Source: Actinophytocola sp044466355
GTDB taxonomy: Bacteria; Actinomycetota; Actinomycetes; Mycobacteriales; Pseudonocardiaceae
Direction of reading: 5' to 3'
Assembly: GCF_044466355.1 (NCBI RefSeq)
Contig: NZ_JBITMQ010000006.1
Coordinates: 1-64,000, forward strand
DNA: 64,000 bases
Part shown: positions 31,491-39,702 of the stretch, piece by piece
Layout: each line of letters begins with the position of its first letter
Position numbering within the stretch: the first letter of the stretch is position 1
Made by a program: the position numbers and the translations under genes
Notes under the pieces: generated by a model
Told to the model about the DNA's origin: nothing
Database searches by the model: none
The model's input: only the letters and a program-made list of their open reading frames with translations

Positions 31491-32354
31491 ATGGACGTGC
31501 GCCAGTTGCAGTACTTCCTCGCGATCGTCGACCACGGGAGCGTGCACCGGGCCGCGCAGGAGCTGTTCGTGGCGCAGCCGTCCGTGTCGCAGGCGCTGCG
31601 GGCGCTCGAACGCGATCTGGGCACCGAGCTGTTCCACCGCACCGGCCGCAGCCTGGTGCTCACCCCGGCCGGGGAGCGGCTGATCGACCCGGCGCGCGAG
31701 GTGCTGCGCGGGGTCGAGCTGGCCCGCGCGACCGTCGAGGCCGTCCACGGGCTGCGCGCGGGCCGGCTCGTGATCTCGTCCATGCCGTCGCAGGCGGTGA
31801 GCCCGCTCGCGGCGATGATCAGCCGGTTCCGCGCCGAGTACCCGCTGGTGGAGGTGGCGGTCCGGGCCGCGGCCACCCCGCCGGAGGTGATCGCCGCGGT
31901 CCGCGCGGGCACCGCGGAGCTGGGCATGCTCGGCGCCCCGCACCTCGGTCCCGAGCTGGCCGGGCTGGCCGTGCACCGGCTGGAGACGCAGGCGTTCGTG
32001 CTGGTCGCGGCCACCGAGGCGGACCTGCCCGCCGGTGAGCGGGTGCCCGCGGAGGCGTTGGCGGGGCAGCGGCTGATCGTCGGCCAGCCCGGCACCGGCA
32101 TGCGCCGCGTCGCCGACGACATCCTCCGCCGGGCCCGGGGCTCGCGGATCGCGGTGGAGATCGAGCACCGGGAGGCGGTGCTGCCGCTCGTGCTGGCGCG
32201 GGTCGGCGTCGCGGTGCTGTCCGAGTCGTGGCGGGAGATGGCGAGGGCGGCGGGCGCGGTGGTGCGCGACCTCGCGAGCGACGAGGTGCTGCGGGTGTGC
32301 CTCGTGCACCGCGACGGCCGCCTGAGCCCGGCCGCGGCCGCGTTCCTGCCCTGA
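31491..32354 (+). CDS. LysR-family transcriptional regulator
   Basis: The 287-residue protein has the canonical LysR HTH (MDVRQLQYFLAIVDHGSVHRAA, VAQPSVSQALRALERDLG) and a periplasmic-binding-like effector domain. It is divergent from the LAL regulator with a short shared promoter. It lies 73 bp upstream of the tartrate dehydrogenase-like gene in the same direction. The gap contains a T-N11-A dyad that may be its operator, so it probably controls that enzyme. Confidence 0.92.
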   Translation: MDVRQLQYFLAIVDHGSVHRAAQELFVAQPSVSQALRALERDLGTELFHRTGRSLVLTPAGERLIDPAREVLRGVELARATVEAVHGLRAGRLVISSMPSQAVSPLAAMISRFRAEYPLVEVAVRAAATPPEVIAAVRAGTAELGMLGAPHLGPELAGLAVHRLETQAFVLVAATEADLPAGERVPAEALAGQRLIVGQPGTGMRRVADDILRRARGSRIAVEIEHREAVLPLVLARVGVAVLSESWREMARAAGAVVRDLASDEVLRVCLVHRDGRLSPAAAAFLP

Positions 32355-32369
32355 TAGGTGCTGCCTATC
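32353..32369 (+). promoter_or_regulatory. LTTR-box candidate
   Basis: GATAGG and CCTATC flank a 5-bp centre (TGCTG), and the dyad ATAGGTGCTGCCTAT has the T-N11-A spacing of LysR operators. It overlaps the stop of the lysR gene and precedes the dehydrogenase by 58 bp. A partial repeat, ACAGGTAGG, follows at 32376. Confidence 0.55.
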
Positions 32370-32427
32370 GCTCCGACAGGTAGGTGGTCTTGGCCCGGGA
32401 CACCCCGTATCCGTTTGACTTCTGGTC

Positions 32428-33486
32428 ATGACCGACCACCGCATCGCCCTCATCCCCGGCGACGGCATCGGCGCCGAGGTGCTGCCGCCCGCCCGTGCCG
32501 TTCTCGACCGCGTCGGCGCCCGCCACGGCGTCACGTTCAGTTACGACGAGTTCGACTGGTCGTGTGCTCGTTACCTCGCCGAGGGGGCGATGATGCCCGC
32601 CGACGGACTGGACCGCCTCCGCCACCACGACGCGATCCTGCTCGGCGCGGTGGGCTGGCCGGGCGTGCCGGACCACGTGTCGCTGTGGGGTCTGCTGATC
32701 CCGATCCGGCGGCGGTTCCGGCAGTACGTCAACCTGCGGCCGATCAAGGTGTTCGAGGGCGTGCCGACCCCGGTCCGCGGCGCGGAGCCGGGCATGGACT
32801 TCGTGGTCGTGCGGGAGAACGTCGAAGGCGAGTACTCGGAGGTCGGCGGCCGGTTCAACCGCGGCTTCCCCGACGAGATGGCCGTCCAGGAGGCGATCTT
32901 CACCCGCCCGGGTGTCACCCGGATCCTGGACTACGCGTTCGAGCTGGCGGCAACGCGCCGCGGCCACGTCACCTCGGCGACGAAGTCCAACGGGATCGTG
33001 CACACGATGCCGTTCTGGGACGAGCTGGTCGCCGAGGCCGGTGCCCGTCACCCCGGCGTCGAGTGGCGGCAGGAGCACATCGACGCGCTGGTCGCCAAGA
33101 TCGTGCTCGACCCGTCGCGGTTCGACGTGATCGTCGGCTCGAACCTGTTCGGCGACATCCTCTCCGACCTGGCGGCCGCGGTGGCGGGCAGCATCGGCAT
33201 CGCCCCGGCGGGCAACATCGACCCGACCCGCGAGTTCCCGTCGATGTTCGAGCCGGTGCACGGTTCCGCGCCGGACATCGCGGGCCAGGGCGTGGCGAAC
33301 CCGCTCGGCGCGATCTGGTCGGCGGCGATGATGCTCGACCACCTGGGCCACCCGGAGGCGGCTTCCTCCGTGATGGACGCGTTGACGAACGTGCTGGCGA
33401 CCTCCCCGGTCCGGACCAGGGACCTCGGCGGCACCGCGTCGACCGCCGAGTTCACGAAGGCGGTGCTCGACGCGCTGCCGGGCTGA
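32428..33486 (+). CDS. Tartrate dehydrogenase/decarboxylase-like (isopropylmalate dehydrogenase family)
   Basis: The 352-residue protein has the beta-decarboxylating dehydrogenase pattern: ALIPGDGIGAEVLPPA, LLGAVGWPGVPDHVSLWGLLIPIRR, VVRENVEGEYSEVGG, DVIVGSNLFGDILSDLAAAVAG and FEPVHGSAPDIAGQG. The VSLWGLLIPIRR substrate loop is closer to tartrate dehydrogenase (TtuC) than to LeuB. The reaction is NAD-dependent oxidation of tartrate or D-malate with Mn2+. The LysR gene upstream is the usual regulator type. The 3' end overlaps the convergent LigD polymerase gene by 35 bp. Confidence 0.85.
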   Translation: MTDHRIALIPGDGIGAEVLPPARAVLDRVGARHGVTFSYDEFDWSCARYLAEGAMMPADGLDRLRHHDAILLGAVGWPGVPDHVSLWGLLIPIRRRFRQYVNLRPIKVFEGVPTPVRGAEPGMDFVVVRENVEGEYSEVGGRFNRGFPDEMAVQEAIFTRPGVTRILDYAFELAATRRGHVTSATKSNGIVHTMPFWDELVAEAGARHPGVEWRQEHIDALVAKIVLDPSRFDVIVGSNLFGDILSDLAAAVAGSIGIAPAGNIDPTREFPSMFEPVHGSAPDIAGQGVANPLGAIWSAAMMLDHLGHPEAASSVMDALTNVLATSPVRTRDLGGTASTAEFTKAVLDALPG

Positions 33487-34366
33487 CGCCCGCCCCGCGG
33501 TCCAGCGCCGTGCGGGCCGCGGTCGCCGACGCGGCGTGGTCGGCCATGTCCGACCACGGATCCCTCTTGCGGCGCCGGCGAACGCGGTCCGGGGTGAACC
33601 CGTCCGGCTCCACCCGGCTCAGCTCGTCCCACGTGACCGGCGTCGCCACCCCGGCCGCCGGGCGGGCCCGCAGCGTGTACGGCGCCACGAACGTCTGGCC
33701 GTACGCGTTCCGGTTGACGTCCAGGAAGATCCGGTCGCCGCGCTTGTTCTTGCGTTGCGCCGTCGTCAGCAGGTCCGGATCGGCCGCGGCGACGTGATCC
33801 GCCAGCTCCGACGACAGCGCACGCGCCTCCTCCCAGCCCGCACTCCGGTCCAGCGGAGCCGCCACGTGGAAGCCGCGCCCACCCGTCGCCTGCACGTACG
33901 GTGTCAGCCCCACCTCGCGGTACACCGACGCCAGCCGGCGTGCCACGTCCCGCAACGTGCGCACCGGCACCCCGGACGGCGGGTCGATGTCGATCACGAG
34001 GCGATCCGGGTGCTCCAGGTCGTCCATCGTGGACAGCCACACGTGGAACTCGATCGTCGCCTGGTTGGCCAGGTAGACCAGCGTGTCCTCGTCGTCGCAC
34101 ACGACGTGGTGGATCGTGCCGCCCTGTCGTTGCGGCACCTCCTCCACCCGCACCCAGTCCGGGAAGTGGTCCGACGCGTCCTTCTGGAAGAACCCGCCGT
34201 CGCCGGTGTCGTCGCCGATGCCGTCCGGGTAGCGGCGCATCGTCAGCGGCCGACCCGTCAGGTGTGGCAGCATCTTCGCCGCCACCCTGCGATAGTGCTC
34301 GATCACGTCCCCTTTGGACAGTCCGGCGTCCGGGAAGAACACCTTGTCGAGGTTGGACAGTTTCAC
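33452..34366 (-). CDS. LigD-type polymerase domain protein (end joining)
   Basis: The 304-residue protein corresponds to the primase-polymerase domain of LigD: VKLSNLDKVFFPDAGLSKGD, MRRYPDGIGDDTGDGGFFQK, the catalytic LVIDIDPP and TGGRGFHVAAPLD. It fills gaps with ribonucleotides during non-homologous end joining. It stands alone here rather than fused to the ligase. GTG 34366 overlaps the ligase stop (GTGA). It is the last gene of the four-gene repair operon. The C-terminal 30 residues are Ala/Arg-rich and overlap the tartrate dehydrogenase gene. Confidence 0.9.
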   Translation of the reverse strand: MKLSNLDKVFFPDAGLSKGDVIEHYRRVAAKMLPHLTGRPLTMRRYPDGIGDDTGDGGFFQKDASDHFPDWVRVEEVPQRQGGTIHHVVCDDEDTLVYLANQATIEFHVWLSTMDDLEHPDRLVIDIDPPSGVPVRTLRDVARRLASVYREVGLTPYVQATGGRGFHVAAPLDRSAGWEEARALSSELADHVAAADPDLLTTAQRKNKRGDRIFLDVNRNAYGQTFVAPYTLRARPAAGVATPVTWDELSRVEPDGFTPDRVRRRRKRDPWSDMADHAASATAARTALDRGAGVSPAARRAPPS

Positions 34367-35298
34367 GGCACCTCCCGTACCACGTCGGTCGGCGACTTGT
34401 CGTCGCGCAGTCCCGTGAACCTGGGATGGCGTAGCCGCCCGTCCGTCGTCCACTCGGTGAACCCGATCTGCGCCACCAGCTCCGGCGCCACCCAGTGCAC
34501 GTCCGGCTCACGCACGCGGTCCGCGAACGGGCTCCGGTCGACCGCCAGCCCGCGCATCCGCGCCCGCAACGACAGCAGCGCCGACCGGTCGTAGCCGGTG
34601 CCGACCTTGCCCGCGTACCGCAGCCGGTCACCGTCGTAGTAGCCGACCAGCAGCGCGCCGAACCCAGCCCGTGAGCCCTTCGGGTCCGTGAACCCGCCGA
34701 CCACGAACTCCTGGTCCCGGACGCACTTGAACTTCAACCAGTCCGCCGAGCGGCCCGGCTGGTACCGCGAGTCCACGCGTTTCGCGATCACGCCCTCCCA
34801 GCCGCGCCGGCAGGCCTCCTCGAAGTAGGCCTCCCCCTCCGTGTCCCGGTGTGCCGACAGCCGCAGGGGATCGGTGAACGTGAACGCGCGTCGCAGGATG
34901 CGCTTGCGTTCCCGCAACGGCGTGCTCCGCAGGTTCTCGCCCTCGTACGACAGCAGGTCGAACAGGTAGTAGTACACCCGCACCCCGGTCGACGCGATCC
35001 GGTTCCGGCCGGTCAGGTTGATGCGTGGCTGCAACGCGGCGAAACTCGTTCTCGCACCGTCGAACGCGACGATCTCCCCGTCCGCCACGAAGCGCGGGCC
35101 GCCGTGCGCAGCGAGTGCGTCGGCCAGTTCGGGGAAGCTGCCGTCGATGCGTTTCTCGTTGCGGGACCACAGCTCCACCGCGTCACCGTCGCGTGGGGCC
35201 AGTGCGCGCACGCCGTCCAGCTTGCGCTCGAACAGCCAGCTCTCCGACGAGAACCGGCGGTCCGTGAGTGTCGCGAGCATCGCCTTCGGCGCGCTCAC
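34363..35298 (-). CDS. ATP-dependent DNA ligase, LigD/LigC type
   Basis: The 311-residue ligase has the adenylation lysine in FERKLDGVRAL near residue 26, the motif ELWSRNEKRIDGSFPEL, VADGEIVAFDG, WEGVIAKRVDSRYQPGRS and WLKFKC. The OB domain follows with YAGKVGTGYD. It seals nicks using ATP, presumably in end joining. GTG 35298 overlaps the stop of the phosphoesterase gene. It lacks fused polymerase or phosphoesterase domains, unlike mycobacterial LigD. Confidence 0.93.
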   Translation of the reverse strand: MSAPKAMLATLTDRRFSSESWLFERKLDGVRALAPRDGDAVELWSRNEKRIDGSFPELADALAAHGGPRFVADGEIVAFDGARTSFAALQPRINLTGRNRIASTGVRVYYYLFDLLSYEGENLRSTPLRERKRILRRAFTFTDPLRLSAHRDTEGEAYFEEACRRGWEGVIAKRVDSRYQPGRSADWLKFKCVRDQEFVVGGFTDPKGSRAGFGALLVGYYDGDRLRYAGKVGTGYDRSALLSLRARMRGLAVDRSPFADRVREPDVHWVAPELVAQIGFTEWTTDGRLRHPRFTGLRDDKSPTDVVREVP

Positions 35299-35867
35299 TC
35301 GAAGTCCTCGTTCACGTGACCGGACAGCACGGACTCCGGTTTGGTGCGCGCGGGTTTCGCCCTGCGGTCGGCGCCCTTGTCGTCCTTCTTGACGAGGAGC
35401 CACTTGTCGCCGCCTCCGGTACGGGTCATGGAGAACGCGCCCGACAGCTTCTCGCCGTCGAGCCACACCGTCAGGTGACCGTCCTCGACGGCCTGGGACA
35501 TGGGCGCAGGCGTGTTCCGCCTGACGCCTGTCAGGTTGCGGTAGGTGCCGGTGTCCCACACCACGACCGTGCCCTTGCCGTAACCCTCGGCGATGCGACC
35601 CTCGAACTCGGCGTACTCGATCGGGTGGTCTTCGGTGCGGATCGCCAGCCGCTTGTCCCTGGGGTCGAGCGACGGGCCCTTCGGCACCGACCACGACACC
35701 AGCACCCCGTCGACCTCCAGGCGGAAGTCGAAGTGCAGGGTCGACGCGTCGTGCCGCTGGACGACGAACCGGTCGCCACCCCGCCCGCGCCCGCGGCGCC
35801 CGGCGGGTTCGCCGGACGCCGCGGTGTCGCGCTTCGACCGGTACTCGGTCAGCTTGTCCTTGCTCAT
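35295..35867 (-). CDS. LigD 3'-phosphoesterase domain protein
   Basis: The 190-residue protein is a free-standing LigD 3'-phosphoesterase: FVVQRHDASTLHFDFRLEVDG, SWSVPKGPSLDPRDKRLAI, EDHPIEYAEFEG and GKGTVVVWDTGTY. It trims 3' phosphates and ribonucleotides at DNA ends. ATG 35867 overlaps the upstream gene stop (ATGA). Its own stop overlaps the ligase start. An Arg/Gly-rich stretch at about residues 20-32 may bind DNA. Confidence 0.92.
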   Translation of the reverse strand: MSKDKLTEYRSKRDTAASGEPAGRRGRGRGGDRFVVQRHDASTLHFDFRLEVDGVLVSWSVPKGPSLDPRDKRLAIRTEDHPIEYAEFEGRIAEGYGKGTVVVWDTGTYRNLTGVRRNTPAPMSQAVEDGHLTVWLDGEKLSGAFSMTRTGGGDKWLLVKKDDKGADRRAKPARTKPESVLSGHVNEDFE

Positions 35868-36973
35868 GGCCGGTGCCGGAGCAGCGCTCCGACGCCGTCC
35901 CGCAGCGGCACCGGCTCGCCGCGCACGTCGGCGCTGACCAGGTCGGCACCCACCAACAGCGCGGCGGCGGGCAGTGCCTCGTCGGCCTGTGCCCGGCCGA
36001 CCTGCCGGGCACCGACGGCACGCAGCTCGTCCTCCTTGAGCGCCACCGTCCTCGGCTCGGCGCTCGTCCACACCACCGTGTCGTGGAGGGCCTGGTCGGC
36101 GCCGAACACGACGGCGGCCGCGTTGCCCTCCCGCAGCGCGGCGGTCGTCTCGGCCAGCCCCTGCACGGCGAGGCCGCGGTCGGCGGCCAGCGCGGCGCGG
36201 AACTGCTCGACCACCTCGTCCTGCTCGGCCCGCGACCGTTCGGCGGCGAGGCTCGCGACGATCCGGTCGAAGTCGGCGCCCTCGTTCTCGCGCCGGCCGG
36301 AGGGCGCGGCCAGGATCTCCCGGCACCGGGGCGGCAGCTCCTCCGCCACCTCCGCGACCACGGCCGACTCACCCGCGACCACCAGCAGACGGGCGCCGAC
36401 CTCGTCGACCAGCCGCGCCAGCTCCTCGGCGACCCTGCGAACGTTGCGGTGCACGGTCTCCTCGACGTTGTGCTGGATGCGCAGGTGCGACCAGCCGCCC
36501 CCGCGGACCTTGTGCACCGGGTGGTCGTCACCCTCCGTGCTGTGGTCGGTGCGCACCACACCGTCGGCGTCGACCGCGCGCACGTCGGCGCCGGTCTTGT
36601 CGACTCGCGCGGCGACGTGCGGAACCTGACCGGTGTCAAGTTCCACGAGCGGCAGCAGGTACGGGCACAAACCCACCCTGGTGACCGGTGCCGGTGGCGG
36701 GCCCGCGAGCGTGCGGTCCAGCAGGACCTCGCCTCCCGCGGCGATCAGCAGCCTGCCGACGCGCCCCTCGCCGGGCGGGGCGTTCCGCACGGCCTCGTCG
36801 AGCGCGGCGAGCGTCTGCTCGTCGGCGCCCTTCTCGGCCAGCTCCCCGCGCGCGGCACGCCAGCGCAGCTCCTGCTCCCGTGCGGCGTTCGCGGTGTCGT
36901 GCGACCCGTCCAGGTGGACGGTCGCGAACGGGCCCTGGTGCGCCAACACCCGGCGCAGCTCACCGGTGTTCAT
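35864..36973 (-). CDS. Rv2629-like protein (bacterial archaeo-eRF1 family)
   Basis: The 369-residue protein matches the Rv2629/Vms1-like bacterial release-factor-related family (baeRF). It has an N-terminal FATVHLDGSHDTANAAREQELRWR, a central GGWSHLRIQHNVEETVHRNVRRVAEEL and a C-terminal L7Ae-like part with AAVVFGADQALHDTVVW and LLVGADLV. In this family a conserved Gln in the central domain is linked to peptidyl-tRNA hydrolysis; here QHN is a candidate (inference). It is the first gene of the operon, and its stop overlaps the phosphoesterase start. This ties ribosome rescue or stress to DNA repair in one transcript. Confidence 0.82.
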   Translation of the reverse strand: MNTGELRRVLAHQGPFATVHLDGSHDTANAAREQELRWRAARGELAEKGADEQTLAALDEAVRNAPPGEGRVGRLLIAAGGEVLLDRTLAGPPPAPVTRVGLCPYLLPLVELDTGQVPHVAARVDKTGADVRAVDADGVVRTDHSTEGDDHPVHKVRGGGWSHLRIQHNVEETVHRNVRRVAEELARLVDEVGARLLVVAGESAVVAEVAEELPPRCREILAAPSGRRENEGADFDRIVASLAAERSRAEQDEVVEQFRAALAADRGLAVQGLAETTAALREGNAAAVVFGADQALHDTVVWTSAEPRTVALKEDELRAVGARQVGRAQADEALPAAALLVGADLVSADVRGEPVPLRDGVGALLRHRP

Positions 36974-37024
36974 CTGTGCGCCTCCTTCCGGTCCGGCGCA
37001 CCGGGTACCCCTTCGCGGCGGTGG

Positions 37025-37903
37025 TCATTCCAGTACGAGCGCGGCCACCCGTTCCGGATCGGCGAGGATGTCGATCTCCGCGATCCGCCCGCCGACCACC
37101 GTGAAACCGAACACGACCTGCGGTTTCCCCGCGCGCCGGAGCACCATGCCCGCCGCGCCGTTGACCAGCGCGGGCTCGCCCGTCGCGGTCTGCCCGGCCC
37201 GCCGGAACAGCAGCGCCTGCCCGGCCACGGCCTCGGCCCCGCGCACGGTCCGCAGCGCACCGCCGGGCACGGCACCGTTGTCGGACCGCAGCACCACGTC
37301 CGGGTCGAGCACGGCAACCAGCCGGTCGAAGTCACCGGCGTGGGCCGCCGCGAAGAAGGCGTCGACCACCACACGCTGCCTGGACAGGTCCGGGTCGGGC
37401 GTGGTCGACACGCCCCGCACCCGCCGCCGGGCGCGGCTCGCCAGCTGCCGGGTCGCGGCACTGGAGCGGCCGACGACCGACGCGATCTCGTCGAAGGGCA
37501 GCCCGAACATGTCGTGCAGCACGAACGCGAGCCGCTCGGCCGGGTCGAGCGTGTCCAGCACGACCAGCAGAGCGAGCCCGACGGAGTTCGCGAGCAGCGC
37601 CTGGTGCTCCGGGTCGAACCCGTCGGCGCGGCCGACCACGGGGTCCGGCAGGTGCGGTCCGGCCGGTTCCTCGCGGCGGGCGCGCCGTGACCGCAGCATG
37701 TCCAGGCACACCCGGCCCACGACGGTGGTGAGCCACCCACCGAGGTTCTCGACGTCGCTCGTGTCCGTCCTGGACAGCCGCAGCCAGGCCTCCTGCACGG
37801 CGTCGTCGGCCTCGGTGAGGGAGCCGAGCATGCGGTACGCCACCGCGCGCAGGTGCGTGCGATGCCCCTCGAACCGCTCGGCGAGCCAGTCGTTGTCGTC
37901 CAT
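37025..37903 (-). CDS. ECF RNA polymerase sigma factor, SigJ/ECF41 group
   Basis: The 292-residue protein has sigma2 (AYRMLGSLTEADDAVQEAWLRL, LGGWLTTVVGRVCLDMLRSRR) and sigma4 (LDPAERLAFVLHDMFGLPFDEIASVVG). It ends in a SnoaL-like C-terminal domain (VVVDAFFAAAHAGDFDRLVAVLDPDVVLRSD), the hallmark of ECF41 sigma factors. That domain replaces a separate anti-sigma factor. ECF41 factors usually regulate a neighbouring oxidoreductase or carboxymuconolactone decarboxylase gene; none is adjacent here, which is unusual. Confidence 0.9.
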   Translation of the reverse strand: MDDNDWLAERFEGHRTHLRAVAYRMLGSLTEADDAVQEAWLRLSRTDTSDVENLGGWLTTVVGRVCLDMLRSRRARREEPAGPHLPDPVVGRADGFDPEHQALLANSVGLALLVVLDTLDPAERLAFVLHDMFGLPFDEIASVVGRSSAATRQLASRARRRVRGVSTTPDPDLSRQRVVVDAFFAAAHAGDFDRLVAVLDPDVVLRSDNGAVPGGALRTVRGAEAVAGQALLFRRAGQTATGEPALVNGAAGMVLRRAGKPQVVFGFTVVGGRIAEIDILADPERVAALVLE

Positions 37904-37954
37904 CAGTCCTCCGTGGTGGTCCTACCGCACTGACGCGCCGGACGCGAGGAATGT

Positions 37955-37969
37955 GACCAGCCGCTGGTC
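37955..37969. promoter_or_regulatory. Inverted repeat in the sigJ/GH84 divergent gap
   Basis: GACCAG and CTGGTC flank CCG between the divergent starts at 37903 and 38013. It could be an operator for either gene. It does not match the LacI palindrome or the DasR core of this window. Confidence 0.35.
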
Positions 37970-38012
37970 GCACGGGCGGCCGCGGGCCGGGGAGCGGCTA
38001 CGGTGCGTGGGT

Positions 38013-39677
38013 ATGGGTTCGATCATTCCGCCGCCTCGGCGGCTCATTCGGCATGGCGGCACCGTTCCGTTCCCCGGCCGCGTCGCTCTGACCGGGGTGA
38101 CCGGCGCGGATCGGGCGGCGGAGAACGTCGTGCGGTCCGCGCTCCACCGGGCAGGGGTGTACCGGATCGAGGTGCCCGACCCCGACCTCACGATCCGCTT
38201 CGCCCGCGGGCCCGGCGCGCCGGAGGAGTACCGGGTCGTCGTCCAGGCGGGAGAAGTCCTGCTCGAAGGCGCCGACGACACCGGAACCTGCTACGCCGCA
38301 CACGTTTTCGCTCGCCTGCTGGCCGACGGGCTGCCCGCCGTCACCGTCGAGGACCGGCCCGGGATGGCGTGGCGCGGGTCGATCGAGGGTTTCTACGGCA
38401 CCCCATGGACGCACCGGGAACGTCTGGCCCACCTGGACTTCCTCGGCGCCCACCGCATGAACGCCTACGTCTACGCCCCCAAGGACGACCCCTACCACCG
38501 CGACCGCTGGCGCGAGCCCTACCCGTCCGACGAGCTGTCCCGGCTCGCCGAGCTGGTCGACCGGGCCAACGCCAACCACGTCAGGTTCGTCTTCACCGTC
38601 TCGCCGGGACTGTCCATCCGCTACAGCGAACCAGCCGATCTCGACGCGCTGCTCGCCAAGTTCGCGGCCGTGAAAGCACTGGGCTGCGAGCACTTCTGCG
38701 TCGCGCTCGACGACATCGACCCCCGGCGCTGGCACGACCCCCGCGACGAGGCCGTGCACGGCCACCTCGGCGCGGCGCACGCGTGGCTGGTCAACCGGGT
38801 CCGCGGATGGGCAGGGGTGCCGGTCCAGTTCGTGCCCACCGAGTACCACGGGCTCGCGGAAACCCGGTACAAGAAGGAGGTCCGCGACCTGCTCGCGCCC
38901 GACACCGCCGTCTGGTGGACCGGTCACGACGTCGTCCCGGCCACGATCACCGTCGACGAGGCGCGGCAGGCCCGGGAGCTGTTCGGGCACCCGATCCTCG
39001 TGTGGGACAACTACCCCGTCAACGACTACATCCCCGGCCGGGTCCCGCTCGGGCCCTACGACGGCCGCGACAACGGGCTCTCCGCGCACGTCGAGGGCGT
39101 GCTCTCCAACCCGGCCAACCAGGTCGCCATGAGCACGGTCGCGTTGCGCGCGTTCGCCGAGTACGGCTGGGACGACACCGGTTTCGACGCCACCGCCGCG
39201 CACCGGCGCGCACTCGCCGACCTGGCCGGCGGCCGGGCGGACACGCTGGCCGCGCTCGTCGCGTTCGCCGACCTCAACACCCGCGACGACCGGCTGCACC
39301 ACGAGCAGGCGCCCGAGCACGCGGCCGCTCTCGCCACGATCCGTGCCGATCTCGACAACGGGAAGCGGGAGGACGCGCTGTCCCGGCTCACCCTGCTGGC
39401 AGAGCGGCTCATCGCCATGCCGGAGCGGGTCGCGGCCGCCGACGCGCGGTTCGCCGTCGAGGCGCAGGCGTGGCTCACCGCCGCCCGGTTGTGGGGTGAG
39501 GCGCTCGCCGCGCTCGTGCCGGTGATCGAAGACGGCACCGGGCACGATCACGTGCGACGGCTGATGGCCGCCGCCGCGGGTGTGCGGGACGACCGGCGGC
39601 CGCACCACAAGGGCGGCGTGCACGTCGGCGACGGTGTGCTGGACGCGTTTCTCACCGCGGTGCTGGACGGGTCCTGA
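38013..39677 (+). CDS. GH84 beta-N-acetylglucosaminidase (O-GlcNAcase-like)
   Basis: The 554-residue protein has an N-terminal GH20b-like alpha/beta domain and a GH84 barrel. The barrel starts WRGSIEGFYGTPWTHRERL near residue 128 and carries the catalytic Asp pair in FCVALDDIDPRRW near 232. A helical C-terminal part follows. No signal peptide is seen, so it is cytoplasmic. GH84 enzymes remove beta-linked GlcNAc by substrate assistance. It stops 24 bp before the MBL-fold gene and probably reads into the LacI-controlled locus. ATG 38013 is the best start, though no strong Shine-Dalgarno is visible. Confidence 0.87.
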   Translation: MGSIIPPPRRLIRHGGTVPFPGRVALTGVTGADRAAENVVRSALHRAGVYRIEVPDPDLTIRFARGPGAPEEYRVVVQAGEVLLEGADDTGTCYAAHVFARLLADGLPAVTVEDRPGMAWRGSIEGFYGTPWTHRERLAHLDFLGAHRMNAYVYAPKDDPYHRDRWREPYPSDELSRLAELVDRANANHVRFVFTVSPGLSIRYSEPADLDALLAKFAAVKALGCEHFCVALDDIDPRRWHDPRDEAVHGHLGAAHAWLVNRVRGWAGVPVQFVPTEYHGLAETRYKKEVRDLLAPDTAVWWTGHDVVPATITVDEARQARELFGHPILVWDNYPVNDYIPGRVPLGPYDGRDNGLSAHVEGVLSNPANQVAMSTVALRAFAEYGWDDTGFDATAAHRRALADLAGGRADTLAALVAFADLNTRDDRLHHEQAPEHAAALATIRADLDNGKREDALSRLTLLAERLIAMPERVAAADARFAVEAQAWLTAARLWGEALAALVPVIEDGTGHDHVRRLMAAAAGVRDDRRPHHKGGVHVGDGVLDAFLTAVLDGS

Positions 39678-39680
39678 CCG

Positions 39681-39702
39681 TGTGTGGCAACGTTGCCACA
39701 CA
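39681..39702 (+). promoter_or_regulatory. LacI-family operator A
   Basis: An uninterrupted 22-bp perfect palindrome centred between 39691 and 39692, with core TGTGGCAACGTTGCCACA and a central CG as in LacI/GalR operators. It overlaps the A of the ATG of the next gene. Matching sites occur at 43158-43193 and 57052-57069, and a lacI gene is in the locus. Confidence 0.9.

Noticed and set aside
31445..32122. N-terminal extension of the LAL regulator
   Set aside because: The open frame runs through the LysR gene on the other strand; the conserved ATPase domain starts at about 31444.
37955..37969. DasR site upstream of the GH84 gene
   Set aside because: GACCAG-CCG-CTGGTC has the arms reversed relative to the dre core, so it is not a DasR match.
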